DNA of 64,000 bases from Stakelama flava (GTDB taxonomy: Bacteria; Pseudomonadota; Alphaproteobacteria; Sphingomonadales; Sphingomonadaceae). Below, piece by piece: positions 9,189 to 17,343 of the stretch; position 1 is the first letter of the stretch; each line of letters starts with the position of its first letter. The position numbers and the translations under genes were made by a program. The stretch covers positions 1-64,000 of the forward strand of contig NZ_JAHWZX010000002.1 in NCBI RefSeq assembly GCF_019351405.1, given 5' to 3'. The notes beneath the pieces are model-generated. The model was not told the origin of the DNA. It worked only from the letters and a program-made list of their open reading frames with translations, and made no database searches.

Positions 9189-9586
9189 ATTCGGCGATCG
9201 CTTTCCTAGTTGCAGCCGCTGCGCAGCAGGGTGGCATGCTCGGCCTGACGCTACCGATCGACTGGGAGGGGATGACGCCGCTTCCCTATCACAATCAGCC
9301 GGTCGTGACGACGCAGATGAGCCAGTTCGTTGCCAAAGAAATGGCCTTCAGCAAATGTCCCATGCCGCGCCGGCAGAACGGCAAGCGGGTCGTGTCGCTC
9401 GATATCGCGGTGCTGCTGTCCGAAGACGGTAGCGTGCGCGCGACCATCCCGCGCGCGATCAATTGCTCTTCGGTCGAACAATATAGTGCGGGGCTGGTGT
9501 CGACATTCGCTCGCAACAACCTCGATCCTGCAAAGGTCGATCCCAGCGGATGGTATCGCGCCACCGTCACCTACGAATGGCAGTGA
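9185..9586 (+). CDS. Small secreted protein of unknown function
   Basis: The 133-residue product begins [17 protein letters not shown], a short hydrophobic N-terminus that looks like a signal peptide. The remainder is soluble and contains two cysteines (FSKCPMP and RAINCSS) that could form a disulfide, a beta-rich pattern ([22 protein letters not shown]) and a C-terminal RATVTYEW typical of TonB-C-like or periplasmic beta folds. It overlaps dut (ATGA) and the MoeB-like gene by 10 bases, so it is translated as part of the same operon. Family not recognised; a TonB-C-like fold is a guess. Confidence 0.7.
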   Translation: MNSAIAFLVAAAAQQGGMLGLTLPIDWEGMTPLPYHNQPVVTTQMSQFVAKEMAFSKCPMPRRQNGKRVVSLDIAVLLSEDGSVRATIPRAINCSSVEQYSAGLVSTFARNNLDPAKVDPSGWYRATVTYEWQ

Positions 9587-10338
9587 CGCCGCTCAGCGAT
9601 ACCCAGCTCGATCGCTATGCCCGCCACATCATCCTGCGCGAAATCGGCGGCGTGGGGCAGATGCGGTTGCTCAATGCCCATGTCGCTGTCATCGGTGCCG
9701 GCGGGATCGGTTCGCCGGCAATCGAGTATCTGGCGGCGGCGGGTATCGGGCGTCTGACCATCATCGATGATGACCGGGTGGAACTTTCCAACCTGCAACG
9801 CCAGACCCTGTTCGCCACGGCCGACGAAGGTGCGCAAAAAGTGGACGTCGCGATGCGTGAGGTGGCGCGGCGCAATCCCGACGTTACCATAACGCCGGTG
9901 CGCGAGCGGATCGATGCGGCGAATGCGGGCCAGCTGCTGGCGGGCGCGGACGTGGTGCTCGACGGATCGGACAATTTTGAAACGCGGCTGGCGGTGGCCG
10001 ATGCCGCGCTCGCCCTGCGCATCCCGCTGGTTTCCGCCGCGGTCGGACAGTTTGAAGGGCAGCTAGGCGTCTTTCGCGGATGGGAAGCGGACAAACCCTG
10101 CTATCGCTGTTTCGTGGGCGATGATCCGGGCCGGGCGGAGGCAAGCTGCGCCGAACAGGGCGTGCTCGGCGCGCTGACCGGGTTGATGGGCAGCATGGCG
10201 GCGATCGAGATGGTCCGCGCCATCATTCCCTTTGGCGATGACAGCGCGGGCAAGCTGGTGATGGTCGACACCCTCTCGCTCCGCTTCCGCACGATCGCGT
10301 TGCCAAAGGACCCCGGATGCCGGTCATGCGCGGGCTGA
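9577..10338 (+). CDS. moeB: HesA/MoeB/ThiF-family sulfur-carrier adenylyltransferase
   Basis: E1-like enzyme that adenylates the C-terminal glycine of a sulfur-carrier protein such as MoaD or ThiS. The 253-residue product has RYARHIILREIGGVGQ, the Rossmann loop GAGGIGSP, DDRVELSNLQRQTLF with the Arg that contacts ATP, the DGSDNFETR segment, and two CxxC pairs (CYRC and CRSC) for zinc. There is no C-terminal rhodanese domain, so it is the short MoeB/ThiF form, and which carrier it serves cannot be told from sequence alone. It overlaps the upstream gene by 10 bases and the DsrE-like gene by 22. Confidence 0.88.
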   Translation: MAVTPLSDTQLDRYARHIILREIGGVGQMRLLNAHVAVIGAGGIGSPAIEYLAAAGIGRLTIIDDDRVELSNLQRQTLFATADEGAQKVDVAMREVARRNPDVTITPVRERIDAANAGQLLAGADVVLDGSDNFETRLAVADAALALRIPLVSAAVGQFEGQLGVFRGWEADKPCYRCFVGDDPGRAEASCAEQGVLGALTGLMGSMAAIEMVRAIIPFGDDSAGKLVMVDTLSLRFRTIALPKDPGCRSCAG

Positions 10339-10688
10339 CCATCATCGTCACCACCGCCGACCCGGAACGATTTCGCGCCGCCCTGACCCTTGCCGCTTCA
10401 CAAGCCGCGCTGGGCGGCCGCGTTCGCCTTTACTGCCATGAACGCGCGGTAGGGCTTCTGGCGGACAGGGATGCGGCGTCCGACTCGCCCGATCTTGCCG
10501 CGCAGGGCCTGCCCGGTCGCGCAGAGCTTATTACGCTGGCGAGGGAAGAAGGGGTCGCGTTGATCGCCTGTCAGACCGGTATCGCGCTGTTGGGCCTGCA
10601 TGCCGCGTCGCTGGCCAAAGGTGTTGAGGCGGGGGGCATGGTCGGCCTGCTCGCGACCTTGGGCGACGATCGGCTGGTGACGGTATAG
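10317..10688 (+). CDS. DsrE/F-like small protein
   Basis: The 123-residue protein looks like the DsrE/F-like fold used in sulfur relay: an initial GLTIIVTTADPERF strand, a helix AALTLAASQAALGG, a strand with VRLYCHERAVGLL, and a Cys-containing ALIACQTGIALLGL segment where the active-site cysteine of the family lies. AGGA lies 6 bases before the ATG, inside the end of the MoeB-like gene. Sitting directly behind a sulfur-carrier activating enzyme makes a role in sulfur transfer plausible, but that is inference. It closes the ubiE-to-DsrE series; the next gene is 94 bases on. Confidence 0.75.
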   Translation: MPVMRGLTIIVTTADPERFRAALTLAASQAALGGRVRLYCHERAVGLLADRDAASDSPDLAAQGLPGRAELITLAREEGVALIACQTGIALLGLHAASLAKGVEAGGMVGLLATLGDDRLVTV

Positions 10689-10782
10689 CCACGCCGCGTC
10701 GCCGAAAGCTGTTCTGGTTATTGCACCGCACTATGTTTAGGGGCAGCGCAACTGCGATGCCGGACTTTCAGCGGAAGAATAA

Positions 10783-11118
10783 GTGACGTTTCCCCAACGC
10801 TATGAACAGGCGATCATCTGGATTGTCTCGCTATGCCCCGCGCCCGACAAGTTCGCGCATACCTATGCCGGACTGCTGCTGTGGCTAATCGCCGCCCTCG
10901 TGATGCGAAAACCCCTTCGCTCGCCATGGCCGCTGCTGGTTGTCTTCGTGCTTGAAGGCGCCAATGAAGGCATGGACCGCATTTCGCACGGAAGCTGGCA
11001 ATGGCACGATACGCTGCGCGACATGGCCGCGACATGGTTCTGGCCGGTCGTGCTGACGGCGGCATTGCGCTGGATACCGTTTCTCACGCAATCGCGCCGC
11101 GATACGACCCAGATCTGA
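10783..11118 (+). CDS. VanZ/YfiM-like small membrane protein
   Basis: The 111-residue protein has three hydrophobic segments. It carries the pattern PDKFAHTYAGLLLW, then EGANEGMDR, then WHDTLRDMAATWFWP. This DK-x-x-H / E-x-x-x-E / D-x-x-x-D spacing resembles VanZ-like and YfiM/DUF2279 small membrane proteins, whose biochemical role is mostly unknown. The start is a GTG (10783), with GGAAGAA about 7-13 bases upstream. It is separated from both neighbours by short gaps and may be its own unit. Confidence 0.65.
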   Translation: MTFPQRYEQAIIWIVSLCPAPDKFAHTYAGLLLWLIAALVMRKPLRSPWPLLVVFVLEGANEGMDRISHGSWQWHDTLRDMAATWFWPVVLTAALRWIPFLTQSRRDTTQI

Positions 11119-11167
11119 CGAGTCGCGGTTAGGTGCGTTTTAAGCATCTGTCCGATACGTTTGGGCC

Positions 11168-12298
11168 ATGGCTAGCCCAACGATATTGCTGGTGTTCGGA
11201 ACCCGGCCCGAAGCGATCAAGCTGTTCCCCGTGATCCATGCGCTGCGCGAACGCGGCGATGTACATGTGCGAACCTGCGTCACGGCACAGCATCGCGGGC
11301 TTCTGGATCAGGTGCTGGCGATCGCCGGATTGCGCCCCGATATCGATCTGGACGTCATGCAGCCCGGCCAGACGCTGGATCAGCTTACCGCACGGCTTCT
11401 GACCGGCCTTGGGTCAGTCATGGACGCCGAAAAGCCGCATCGGGTTATCGTGCAGGGGGATACCGCCACCGCGATGGTGGGCGCGCTTACCGCCTATTAT
11501 CGCAAGATTCCGGTCAGCCATGTCGAGGCGGGACTGCGATCGGGCGACATCCATCACCCCTGGCCCGAAGAGATCAATCGGCGGATGATCGCGCCGATCG
11601 CCGATCAACATTTCGCCCCCACCCGAACCGCTGCCGACGCGCTGCTTCGCGAAAATATCGCGCCCGCCACCGTCCATGTCACCGGCAACACAGTGATCGA
11701 TGCGCTATTGGCGACCCGCGAGCGGCTGGCAGCCGAACCAGCGCTGCGCGCCGGGTTCGAGGCCGTGGCCCAGGGACTTGCCGGTAAGCGGATCATCCTT
11801 GCCACCACCCACCGGCGCGAAAATTTCGGCGATGGTATGGCGGCGATTGCCGAGGCGCTGGGTCGAATCGCACGGCGCGACGATGTCGGCATCGTGTTTC
11901 CCGTGCACCCCAATCCAAACGTGGTTACGGTGATGGACCGGATGCTGAGTGGTTTTTCCAACATCGTCCGCTGCGCCCCGCTCGACTATCCGAATTTCAT
12001 CGCCGCGCTCGATCGCGCCGAAATCATCCTCACCGATTCGGGCGGCGTGCAGGAAGAAGCGCCCGCGCTCGGCAAACCGGTGCTGGTGATGCGCGAAACC
12101 ACCGAACGGCCCGAAGGCATCGAAGCAGGCACCGCGAAGCTGGTCGGCACCGACGCCGCCCGCATCGTTTCCGAAATATCAACCCTGTTGGACGACAAGG
12201 CGGCGTACCAGGCCATGTCGCGCGCCCATAATCCTTTTGGCGACGGCAAGGCCGCGATGCGGATTGCGAGGGTTGTCGCCGATGGAACCAATTGCTGA
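11168..12298 (+). CDS. wecB: UDP-N-acetylglucosamine 2-epimerase (non-hydrolysing)
   Basis: Interconverts UDP-GlcNAc and UDP-ManNAc. The 376-residue product shows FGTRPEAIKLFPVI at the N-terminus, the nucleotide segment VQGDTATAMVGA, HVEAGLRSGD with the catalytic acid, the second domain VFPVHPNPNV and the UDP-binding TDSGGVQEEAP and MRETTERPEG. Length is normal. The stop overlaps the start of wecC by 17 bases, and the product of WecB is the substrate of WecC, so the pair makes UDP-ManNAcA for a surface glycan. No glycosyltransferase lies beside them. Confidence 0.95.
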   Translation: MASPTILLVFGTRPEAIKLFPVIHALRERGDVHVRTCVTAQHRGLLDQVLAIAGLRPDIDLDVMQPGQTLDQLTARLLTGLGSVMDAEKPHRVIVQGDTATAMVGALTAYYRKIPVSHVEAGLRSGDIHHPWPEEINRRMIAPIADQHFAPTRTAADALLRENIAPATVHVTGNTVIDALLATRERLAAEPALRAGFEAVAQGLAGKRIILATTHRRENFGDGMAAIAEALGRIARRDDVGIVFPVHPNPNVVTVMDRMLSGFSNIVRCAPLDYPNFIAALDRAEIILTDSGGVQEEAPALGKPVLVMRETTERPEGIEAGTAKLVGTDAARIVSEISTLLDDKAAYQAMSRAHNPFGDGKAAMRIARVVADGTNC

Positions 12299-13592
12299 AC
12301 CTGAAGTCGTCGTCATGGGGCTTGGCTATATCGGCCTGCCCACGGCGGCAGTGATCGCCCGGTCGGGCGCAAGGGTTCTGGGAATCGATGTCGACCCCGA
12401 AATCGTCGAGACGGTCAATTCGGGCAGGGTCCATATCGAGGAGATCGATCTTGACGGTCTGGTTTCGGGCGTTGTGGCGCGCGGCAATCTGCGCGCGTCT
12501 ACCGAGATGGAACAGGCCGATATCTTCGTCATCGCGGTGCCTACCCCGGCGGGCGACGATCATGCCCCCAATATCGGCTATGTGCTCCAGGCGGCGACCA
12601 GCGTCGCTGCCGCGCTGAAAACGGGTGATACCGTAATCCTCGAATCGACTTCGCCGGTGGGAACCACAGCAAAGGTTGCCGAACTGCTGGCAAAGCTGCG
12701 ACCCGATCTTAAAATTCCCGCGCATTGCGACGGCACGCCCGATATCGCGGTCGCCTATTGCCCCGAACGCGTGCTGCCCGGCCGTATTCTGGTCGAACTG
12801 ATCGATAATGACCGGGTGATCGGCGGCATCACGCCACGCTGCGCGCGAAAGGCGCTGCAATTCTATCGTCGTTTCGTTCGCGGTGAATGCGTGACCACCA
12901 GCGCGGCCGCTGCGGAAATGACAAAACTAACCGAAAACGCGTTTCGTGACGTCAACATCGCCTTCGCAAACGAATTATCGTGCGTCGCCGATTCGCTCGA
13001 CGTCGATGTGTGGGAGGTGATCCGCCTTGCCAATCGTCACCCCCGCGTGAACATCCTGTCACCGGGGCCGGGGGTCGGCGGCCATTGCATCGCGGTCGAC
13101 CCCTGGTTTCTCGTCCATTCCTCGCCCGAACACACGCCGTTGATCCGGACCGCGCGCGAAGTGAACGACGCGAAGGTCGATTATACGATCGACCGCGCAA
13201 GCGACTTGATCGAATCGATGCCCGGCGCAGCGGTTGCCTGCCTTGGACTGGCGTTCAAGGCGAATATCGATGACTTCCGCGAAAGTCCGGCACTAAAGGT
13301 CGCAATAGCGCTCGCCAACCGGTTTGGTCAGCGGGTGCATATCGTCGAACCCTATGCCGACACCCTGCCCCCCGCGCTCGCCGATAGCGGCGCAACGCTG
13401 ATCGACGTGGACGAAGCGATCGAACGCTGCCCGATCTTCATCGTGCTGGTCGACCACGACGTATTCCGCTCGATTCCGCTCGCCGAACGCCGCACCAAGC
13501 TGGTGATGGACAGCCGCGGCATCTGGCCGGACCAGCCCGCGCCGACGTCACAAACCGCCCCGCCGCAACTTCTGGGTGACACCGCGGCCTGA
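12282..13592 (+). CDS. wecC: UDP-N-acetyl-D-mannosamine dehydrogenase
   Basis: NAD-dependent two-fold oxidation of UDP-ManNAc to UDP-ManNAcA. The 436-residue protein has the Rossmann start VVVMGLGYIGLPTAAV, GIDVDPEIVETVN, FVIAVPTPAG, the central TENAFRDVNIAFANEL, the active-site Cys loop PGVGGHCIAVDPWF and the C-terminal LGLAFKANIDDFRESPALK domain. The start at 12282 lies within the end of wecB. This is a full-length member of the UDP-glucose/ManNAc dehydrogenase family; substrate assignment leans on the adjacent wecB. Confidence 0.94.
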   Translation: MEPIAEPEVVVMGLGYIGLPTAAVIARSGARVLGIDVDPEIVETVNSGRVHIEEIDLDGLVSGVVARGNLRASTEMEQADIFVIAVPTPAGDDHAPNIGYVLQAATSVAAALKTGDTVILESTSPVGTTAKVAELLAKLRPDLKIPAHCDGTPDIAVAYCPERVLPGRILVELIDNDRVIGGITPRCARKALQFYRRFVRGECVTTSAAAAEMTKLTENAFRDVNIAFANELSCVADSLDVDVWEVIRLANRHPRVNILSPGPGVGGHCIAVDPWFLVHSSPEHTPLIRTAREVNDAKVDYTIDRASDLIESMPGAAVACLGLAFKANIDDFRESPALKVAIALANRFGQRVHIVEPYADTLPPALADSGATLIDVDEAIERCPIFIVLVDHDVFRSIPLAERRTKLVMDSRGIWPDQPAPTSQTAPPQLLGDTAA

Positions 13593-13922
13593 CCGCGCCT
13601 CAACATCATACGGTCGATCGCTGCACGCCGCCAGTCAGCTTCCGCCGAATACGCAATGCTGCGGTGCGGGAACCGAGCGATGATATCGTCGGTTCGTGCA
13701 GATATGAAATTCGCTCGCTCCCACAGCCTTTCGACCGCTATCATGGGTGGGGCAAAACTGCGCCCTTTCGGGACGTCCGCACGACTTTTGCTGATACGGC
13801 ATGCGTCCAGCCTTGAATTCGCCGCCGATTTTCCCGACAGCACCATGTTATTCATGCCTGGTATAGGGTGGTTTTGACTAACCTATCCATGCACTGAACC
13901 AGACTTGATTAGGCCTGACTGA
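13593..13922 (+). other. 330-base gap between wecC and the metallophosphoesterase gene
   Basis: No convincing gene is seen, although a minus-strand frame stays open across it. GGAAC at 13669-13673 is followed after 17 bases by GGTT (13691-13694), a partial match to the EcfG-type stress promoter, oriented toward the phosphoesterase gene 230 bases away. No terminator with a T run was found behind wecC. Confidence 0.25.
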
Positions 13923-14711
13923 ATGAATCCGTTGCGTAGCGTTATGAACATCCTGCCGAAAATGCCGCGCAAACCGGTAGGTGCCCACAGCATCGCGCCG
14001 GAAGAGCGGATTTACGCGATCGGCGACATTCATGGTCGCTTTGACCTGCTCGAAGAATTGCTGGCCAAAATCGACGCCGATCACGCCTCGCGCGGCGACA
14101 TGCGGCGCACCCTGATCTTTCTTGGCGACCTGATGGATCGCGGCCCCGATTCGGCGAAAGTGATCGACCGGCTTATCGCATTGCATCGTGAACAGCCCGA
14201 TACACGCTTCCTCATGGGCAATCATGAAGAAATAATGTTGCTGGCGCTTGAAGGAAAACGCGAAGCGCTGAAGCTGTTTTCGCGCATCGGCGGCGACGAG
14301 ACGCTGGCAAGCTATGGCGTGTCCCATGCCGAAATTTTCCACGCCGATTACGATGAATACGGTGCGCTATTGCAATCTGCCGTTCCCGCCGAGCACCAAA
14401 GCTTTCTCGAAAAGTTCGAAGATATGGTGATTTCCGGCGACTATGCCTTTGTGCATGCCGGTATTTCGCCGTCACGCGCGATTGATGATCAGCGGCCAAG
14501 CGACTTGCGCTGGATACGCGGACAGTTTCTCACCCATCGCGGTGCGTTTGAGAAGATGGTCGTCCATGGCCATACCATCAGCGAGGATATCGACCGAACC
14601 GCAAATCGCATCGGCATCGACACCGGCGCTTATGCCTCGGGCAAGCTGACCGCGATCGGACTGGAAGCGGAAGAAAGCTGGTTCTTACAGGCAGTGTCAG
14701 AATTCAAATAG
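13923..14711 (+). CDS. Metallophosphoesterase, protein-phosphatase-like
   Basis: The 262-residue protein contains the full calcineurin-like metal-binding set: GDIHGRFDLLEELL, then FLGDLMDRGPDS, then LMGNHEEIML, and a late VHGHTI. This order and spacing is that of the lambda/PrpA-type Ser/Thr or Tyr phosphatases. An ATG at 13944 is an alternative start, since neither has a clear Shine-Dalgarno sequence. In several alphaproteobacteria such enzymes sit near polysaccharide genes, and here it follows wecBC, so control of glycan production is possible but unproven. It is convergent with the M48 protease gene, with only 10 bases between stops. Confidence 0.85.
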   Translation: MNPLRSVMNILPKMPRKPVGAHSIAPEERIYAIGDIHGRFDLLEELLAKIDADHASRGDMRRTLIFLGDLMDRGPDSAKVIDRLIALHREQPDTRFLMGNHEEIMLLALEGKREALKLFSRIGGDETLASYGVSHAEIFHADYDEYGALLQSAVPAEHQSFLEKFEDMVISGDYAFVHAGISPSRAIDDQRPSDLRWIRGQFLTHRGAFEKMVVHGHTISEDIDRTANRIGIDTGAYASGKLTAIGLEAEESWFLQAVSEFK

Positions 14712-14721
14712 CGCGCTCCGC

Positions 14722-15714
14722 TTATTCAAGCGGGTCATCGCGCGTCGCCAGAAGCGCTGGAATTGCCGGACGCTGGTCAAGCGCCTTTGCGCGCGCCGCT
14801 TCCTGATCGACCATTTCGGCACGGTCGCGCCACCCCATATGCGTGCCGTCGGACAGGAATCCGGCATCCATGTTGCGCCCCACTGTGCGCCAGAAACGTC
14901 CCGGCGCCATCGGGTCATACCCCGCATTGAGCAACAGATAGACGCTTAACCGGTCGGCCTCTTCCTCGGTCCGCCGGATAAGCCGCCGGTTCTTTCCGAA
15001 GGACGCCAGCAGACCGCGATCGACATGCGCCGCCGTCAATCGACTGGGATGGTGCAGGATGACATGCGAATATTCGTGCGCGATCACGCTCGCGAGTTCG
15101 CCATCTCCGGGAAGCGCGTTGAGCATTGCGCTCGATATCTGAAGGACGCTGCCGTCGGTGCTGGCGCCGCGTTGATTCGACACCGTTACTTCGACACGGC
15201 CGGGACAGGCGGAAAGCGGGCTCACCTGCAAGCGGGTGCGCGTATGATCGCGCAACACCGTAAGGTCGATCGTGCCATCCTTCCCCGCTGCGATCAGCGC
15301 GCGCTGTGCTGCGGCCACCGCCTCAGGCCCCTGCGCCACCGGCAAATCCTTCCCATTGATCGCCACCAGCGTATCATTCTGCTTCACGCCCGCGCGATCC
15401 GCCGGCCCGTTGGGCGCGAGCGCCTCGACCGAAACCTCGCCTTCAAAACCGAAAAACCGGTCCGCCGCTTCGGCGAAGTCACCGTCATAGCTCGATCTGG
15501 CCTGCAACAACATGCCGGTCGCTGGGTCGTCGCCTTCGCACAAGGCAACATTTTTGGTGCTCAAACGCCAGAAAATATTGAAAACCCGCGCATCTGCCGC
15601 GCGAAGACTTTTCAACTGTGCGACCTGCCCCTCCAATTGCGACGTGTCCGACGCGGCGTGCGCGGATACCGGTGCGGTCGCCATTGTCGTGCCGATGAGG
15701 AACGCTTTTGCCAT
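14722..15714 (-). CDS. Secreted M48-family metalloprotease with PDZ domain
   Basis: Assuming the start at 15714, the 330-residue protein has a signal peptide (MAKAFLIGTTMATAPVSAHA), a PDZ-like region at about 88-160 (SVEALAPNGPADRAGVKQND...VAINGKDL) and a zinc protease domain with HEYSH at 213-217 and the third-ligand motif EEEADR at 250-255. The open frame extends upstream to 15984 but that part overlaps the neighbouring gene and lacks family features. PDZ in front of the M48 catalytic part suggests substrate sensing or tethering in the periplasm. No strong Shine-Dalgarno is seen, so the start is moderately certain. Confidence 0.82.
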   Translation of the reverse strand: MAKAFLIGTTMATAPVSAHAASDTSQLEGQVAQLKSLRAADARVFNIFWRLSTKNVALCEGDDPATGMLLQARSSYDGDFAEAADRFFGFEGEVSVEALAPNGPADRAGVKQNDTLVAINGKDLPVAQGPEAVAAAQRALIAAGKDGTIDLTVLRDHTRTRLQVSPLSACPGRVEVTVSNQRGASTDGSVLQISSAMLNALPGDGELASVIAHEYSHVILHHPSRLTAAHVDRGLLASFGKNRRLIRRTEEEADRLSVYLLLNAGYDPMAPGRFWRTVGRNMDAGFLSDGTHMGWRDRAEMVDQEAARAKALDQRPAIPALLATRDDPLE

Positions 15715-15901
15715 TGAGGCCCGACGCGACGAAGCGGTTCGCAGGCACGATCGCCCGGCACTACCTAAACTGAAGAATTCGTTAATTATTGAACGAGAAT
15801 AACGGGTTGAAAGTGACGACTGTGCACGCTGCGGGGCTTGTGTTCGCATAATCTTGACCTTATAAGCGTGACCGAGACGTGTTTTAAATAGGGAGTTTAA
15901 T

Positions 15902-16171
15902 ATGCAGCTTTTGAAAACCCTCGCCACGGCTGGCGCGGTTGCGAGCATGGCTTGCTCGACGGTGGCGTTCGCCGGCGTTTCCAACTCCGCTCAGTCGCTT
16001 TCGGTTGCCAAGGCCCCGGTCAGCTCGGTTCGCACCGCCAGCAAGTCCAAGGGCAAGAGCGAACTGGCAGGCGGCTCGGCGATCGTCGTCGGCGTTCTCG
16101 CTGTTGCGGCCGTCGGTGCGGGCATCGTCGCGGTTGCCAGCGATGACGATGACGACGCGGACAGCAACTAA
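15902..16171 (+). CDS. Small membrane protein with acidic D5-ADSN tail (paralogue A)
   Basis: The 89-residue protein consists of a Sec-type signal peptide (cleavage expected near AFA-GVSN), a short Ser/Ala-rich segment with LSVAKA and the basic KSKGK, one transmembrane helix (about residues 59-79) and the C-terminal acidic tail [14 protein letters not shown] lies 6 bases before the ATG and a strong terminator follows the stop by 20 bases, so it is a compact single-gene unit. A clear paralogue with the identical last nine residues lies at 17787-18056. I do not recognise a named family. The predicted topology puts the Asp tail on the cytoplasmic side. Confidence 0.8.
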   Translation: MQLLKTLATAGAVASMACSTVAFAGVSNSAQSLSVAKAPVSSVRTASKSKGKSELAGGSAIVVGVLAVAAVGAGIVAVASDDDDDADSN

Positions 16172-16191
16172 GCTTTCCCAGCGTTGAATTG

Positions 16192-16221
16192 AAAAAGGCG
16201 GCAATTTTTGCCGCCTTTTTT
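16192..16221 (+). terminator. Rho-independent terminator behind paralogue A
   Basis: A stem built on AAAAAGGCGGCAA / TTGCCGCCTTTTT with a short T-rich loop is followed by T residues. It begins 20 bases after the stop of the small membrane protein gene. A runs on the other arm could also let it work on the opposite strand. Confidence 0.9.
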
Positions 16222-16632
16222 GTGTCTGCGGAAAACGTCGCAAGAAACACAGCGCCTGATTTAAACCCAAGTGCAGTATGCGCCACTCCGCGTCTGATTC
16301 GTCGTGGCAGAAGCGCGTCCGCGCGGCAACTCCGCCAACCACGTGGGAGTCTGAAGTGCCGCGCCCTCCTGTGAGGAGAGAAACCGCATCCGAGTGTGAG
16401 TGCCGTTCAAAGCCGCACCCGGCCTTTGTCTATTTTGCGGGCTGGTTTTCTACGGGCATTTGCGTTGCTCAGAGGGCATTTGCTTTGGTCAGAAAAGCTG
16501 CTCTCCCAAGCAGCTTATCTAACGCACCTTGATCGGCAATGCCGAACCTCGCCGCAAAGACGCATCCACTCTGCCCTATAGGCAGATTGTAGAGTGCCAA
16601 ACCCATGCCAGAGGCGGGGCTTTTAGCGGCGG
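16222..16632. other. 410-base gap holding a tandem repeat and a hairpin
   Basis: No gene can be supported. A 20-base unit beginning GGGCATTTGC occurs twice in tandem (16454-16473 and 16474-16493, 18 of 20 bases identical). It is followed at once by a perfect 8-bp inverted repeat AAGCTGCT/AGCAGCTT (16495-16502 and 16509-16516, 6-base loop). A small structured RNA is possible; nothing matches a family I know. Confidence 0.4.
16454..16493 (+). repeat. Tandem duplication of a 20-base unit
   Basis: Two head-to-tail copies differ at only two positions (G/T and C/G). The repeat is in a non-coding gap and lies one base before an 8-bp hairpin. Confidence 0.85.
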
Positions 16633-17235
16633 TTATTGCCCACCGGGGGCGGCGGGGGTTTGCTGGCTGCCGCCGGGCTGGCCGCCCTGCATCTGTTGCA
16701 TCATCTGCATCTGGCGTAGATAGGCTTCAGGTAGGAAGTCGATCATGTCGACGTCGAATTCGAGGATCGAATTGGCGGGGATCGGTCCCTGCTCGGTATC
16801 GCCATAGGCAAGTTCGGGCTTGATCCAGAAGCGGTATTTGGAGCCTTTGGGCATCATCTTTAACGCTTCGCTGAACCCCTCCACGACGCCGGGCTGGCCG
16901 GTATCCGGGTCGCCGGCGCGAACGGGCATCGGGGTCTGCTGTCCCGAATCAAACGTAGTGCCGTCGGTCAGCTTGCCCTCATAATTGACAAGCGCGATGT
17001 CTTCGTCGGTGGGCGTCGCGCCCTTGCCCTTTTTCAGTATCTGATATTGCAGGCCGGACGCCGTCGTCTGAACGCCATCCTTCTGGGCGTTATTGGCGAG
17101 CCATACCATATTGGGATCCTGCGGCGCAGCGAAAGCAAGCGCCGCACCAGCCACAACCGCGACCACGATGCCGATCCAGAGCCAGACGAGATAGCTGCGC
17201 TTTACAGGCGCGATAGGCACGGCGGTCACGGACAT
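16633..17235 (-). CDS. FKBP-type peptidyl-prolyl cis-trans isomerase, membrane anchored
   Basis: Protein-folding catalyst. The 200-residue product has an N-terminal transmembrane anchor (SYLVWLWIGIVVAVVAGAALAF, about 15-36) without a clear cleavage site, then an FKBP domain (about 60-170) with the strands ASGLQYQILKKGKG, VNYEGKLTDGTTFDS, VVEGFSEALKMMPKGSKYRFWIK, the loop AYGD and the final ILEFDVDMIDF. The C-terminal tail is Gln/Met/Gly/Pro rich. Placement outside the cytoplasmic membrane is expected. It lies downstream of rpsU on the same strand with a striking 29-base palindrome in between. Confidence 0.9.
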   Translation of the reverse strand: MSVTAVPIAPVKRSYLVWLWIGIVVAVVAGAALAFAAPQDPNMVWLANNAQKDGVQTTASGLQYQILKKGKGATPTDEDIALVNYEGKLTDGTTFDSGQQTPMPVRAGDPDTGQPGVVEGFSEALKMMPKGSKYRFWIKPELAYGDTEQGPIPANSILEFDVDMIDFLPEAYLRQMQMMQQMQGGQPGGSQQTPAAPGGQ

Positions 17236-17256
17236 GACGGATTCCTGTAAGGAGGT

Positions 17257-17285
17257 GGCGTCAAGCGATCGGATCGCTTGACGCC
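17257..17285 (-). promoter_or_regulatory. 29-base perfect palindrome between rpsU and the FKBP gene
   Basis: Two perfect 14-base arms (17257-17270 and 17272-17285) flank a single central base. There is no T run after it in either direction, so it is not a normal terminator. On the minus strand it ends 21 bases before the FKBP start and is followed by CACCTCCTTAC, which is complementary to a Shine-Dalgarno sequence, and then by the AGGA likely to be the ribosome site. An operator, RNA processing stem or translation-control structure is possible. Confidence 0.6.
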
Positions 17286-17343
17286 TTAACTTCGCTGTTT
17301 TCGCCTGGAAACCAAAAGAAGGTTTTAAGGCTGCGCAACTTTA

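Noticed and set aside
13352..13855. Minus-strand frame spanning the gap behind wecC
   Set aside because: More than half lies antisense to wecC, there is no ribosome site, and the part in the gap resembles no family I know.
15854..15889. Sigma-70 promoter before the D5-tail paralogue A
   Set aside because: TTGACC is a good -35, but the only TTAAAT-like -10 is 24 bases away and the 17-base position has ACGTGT.
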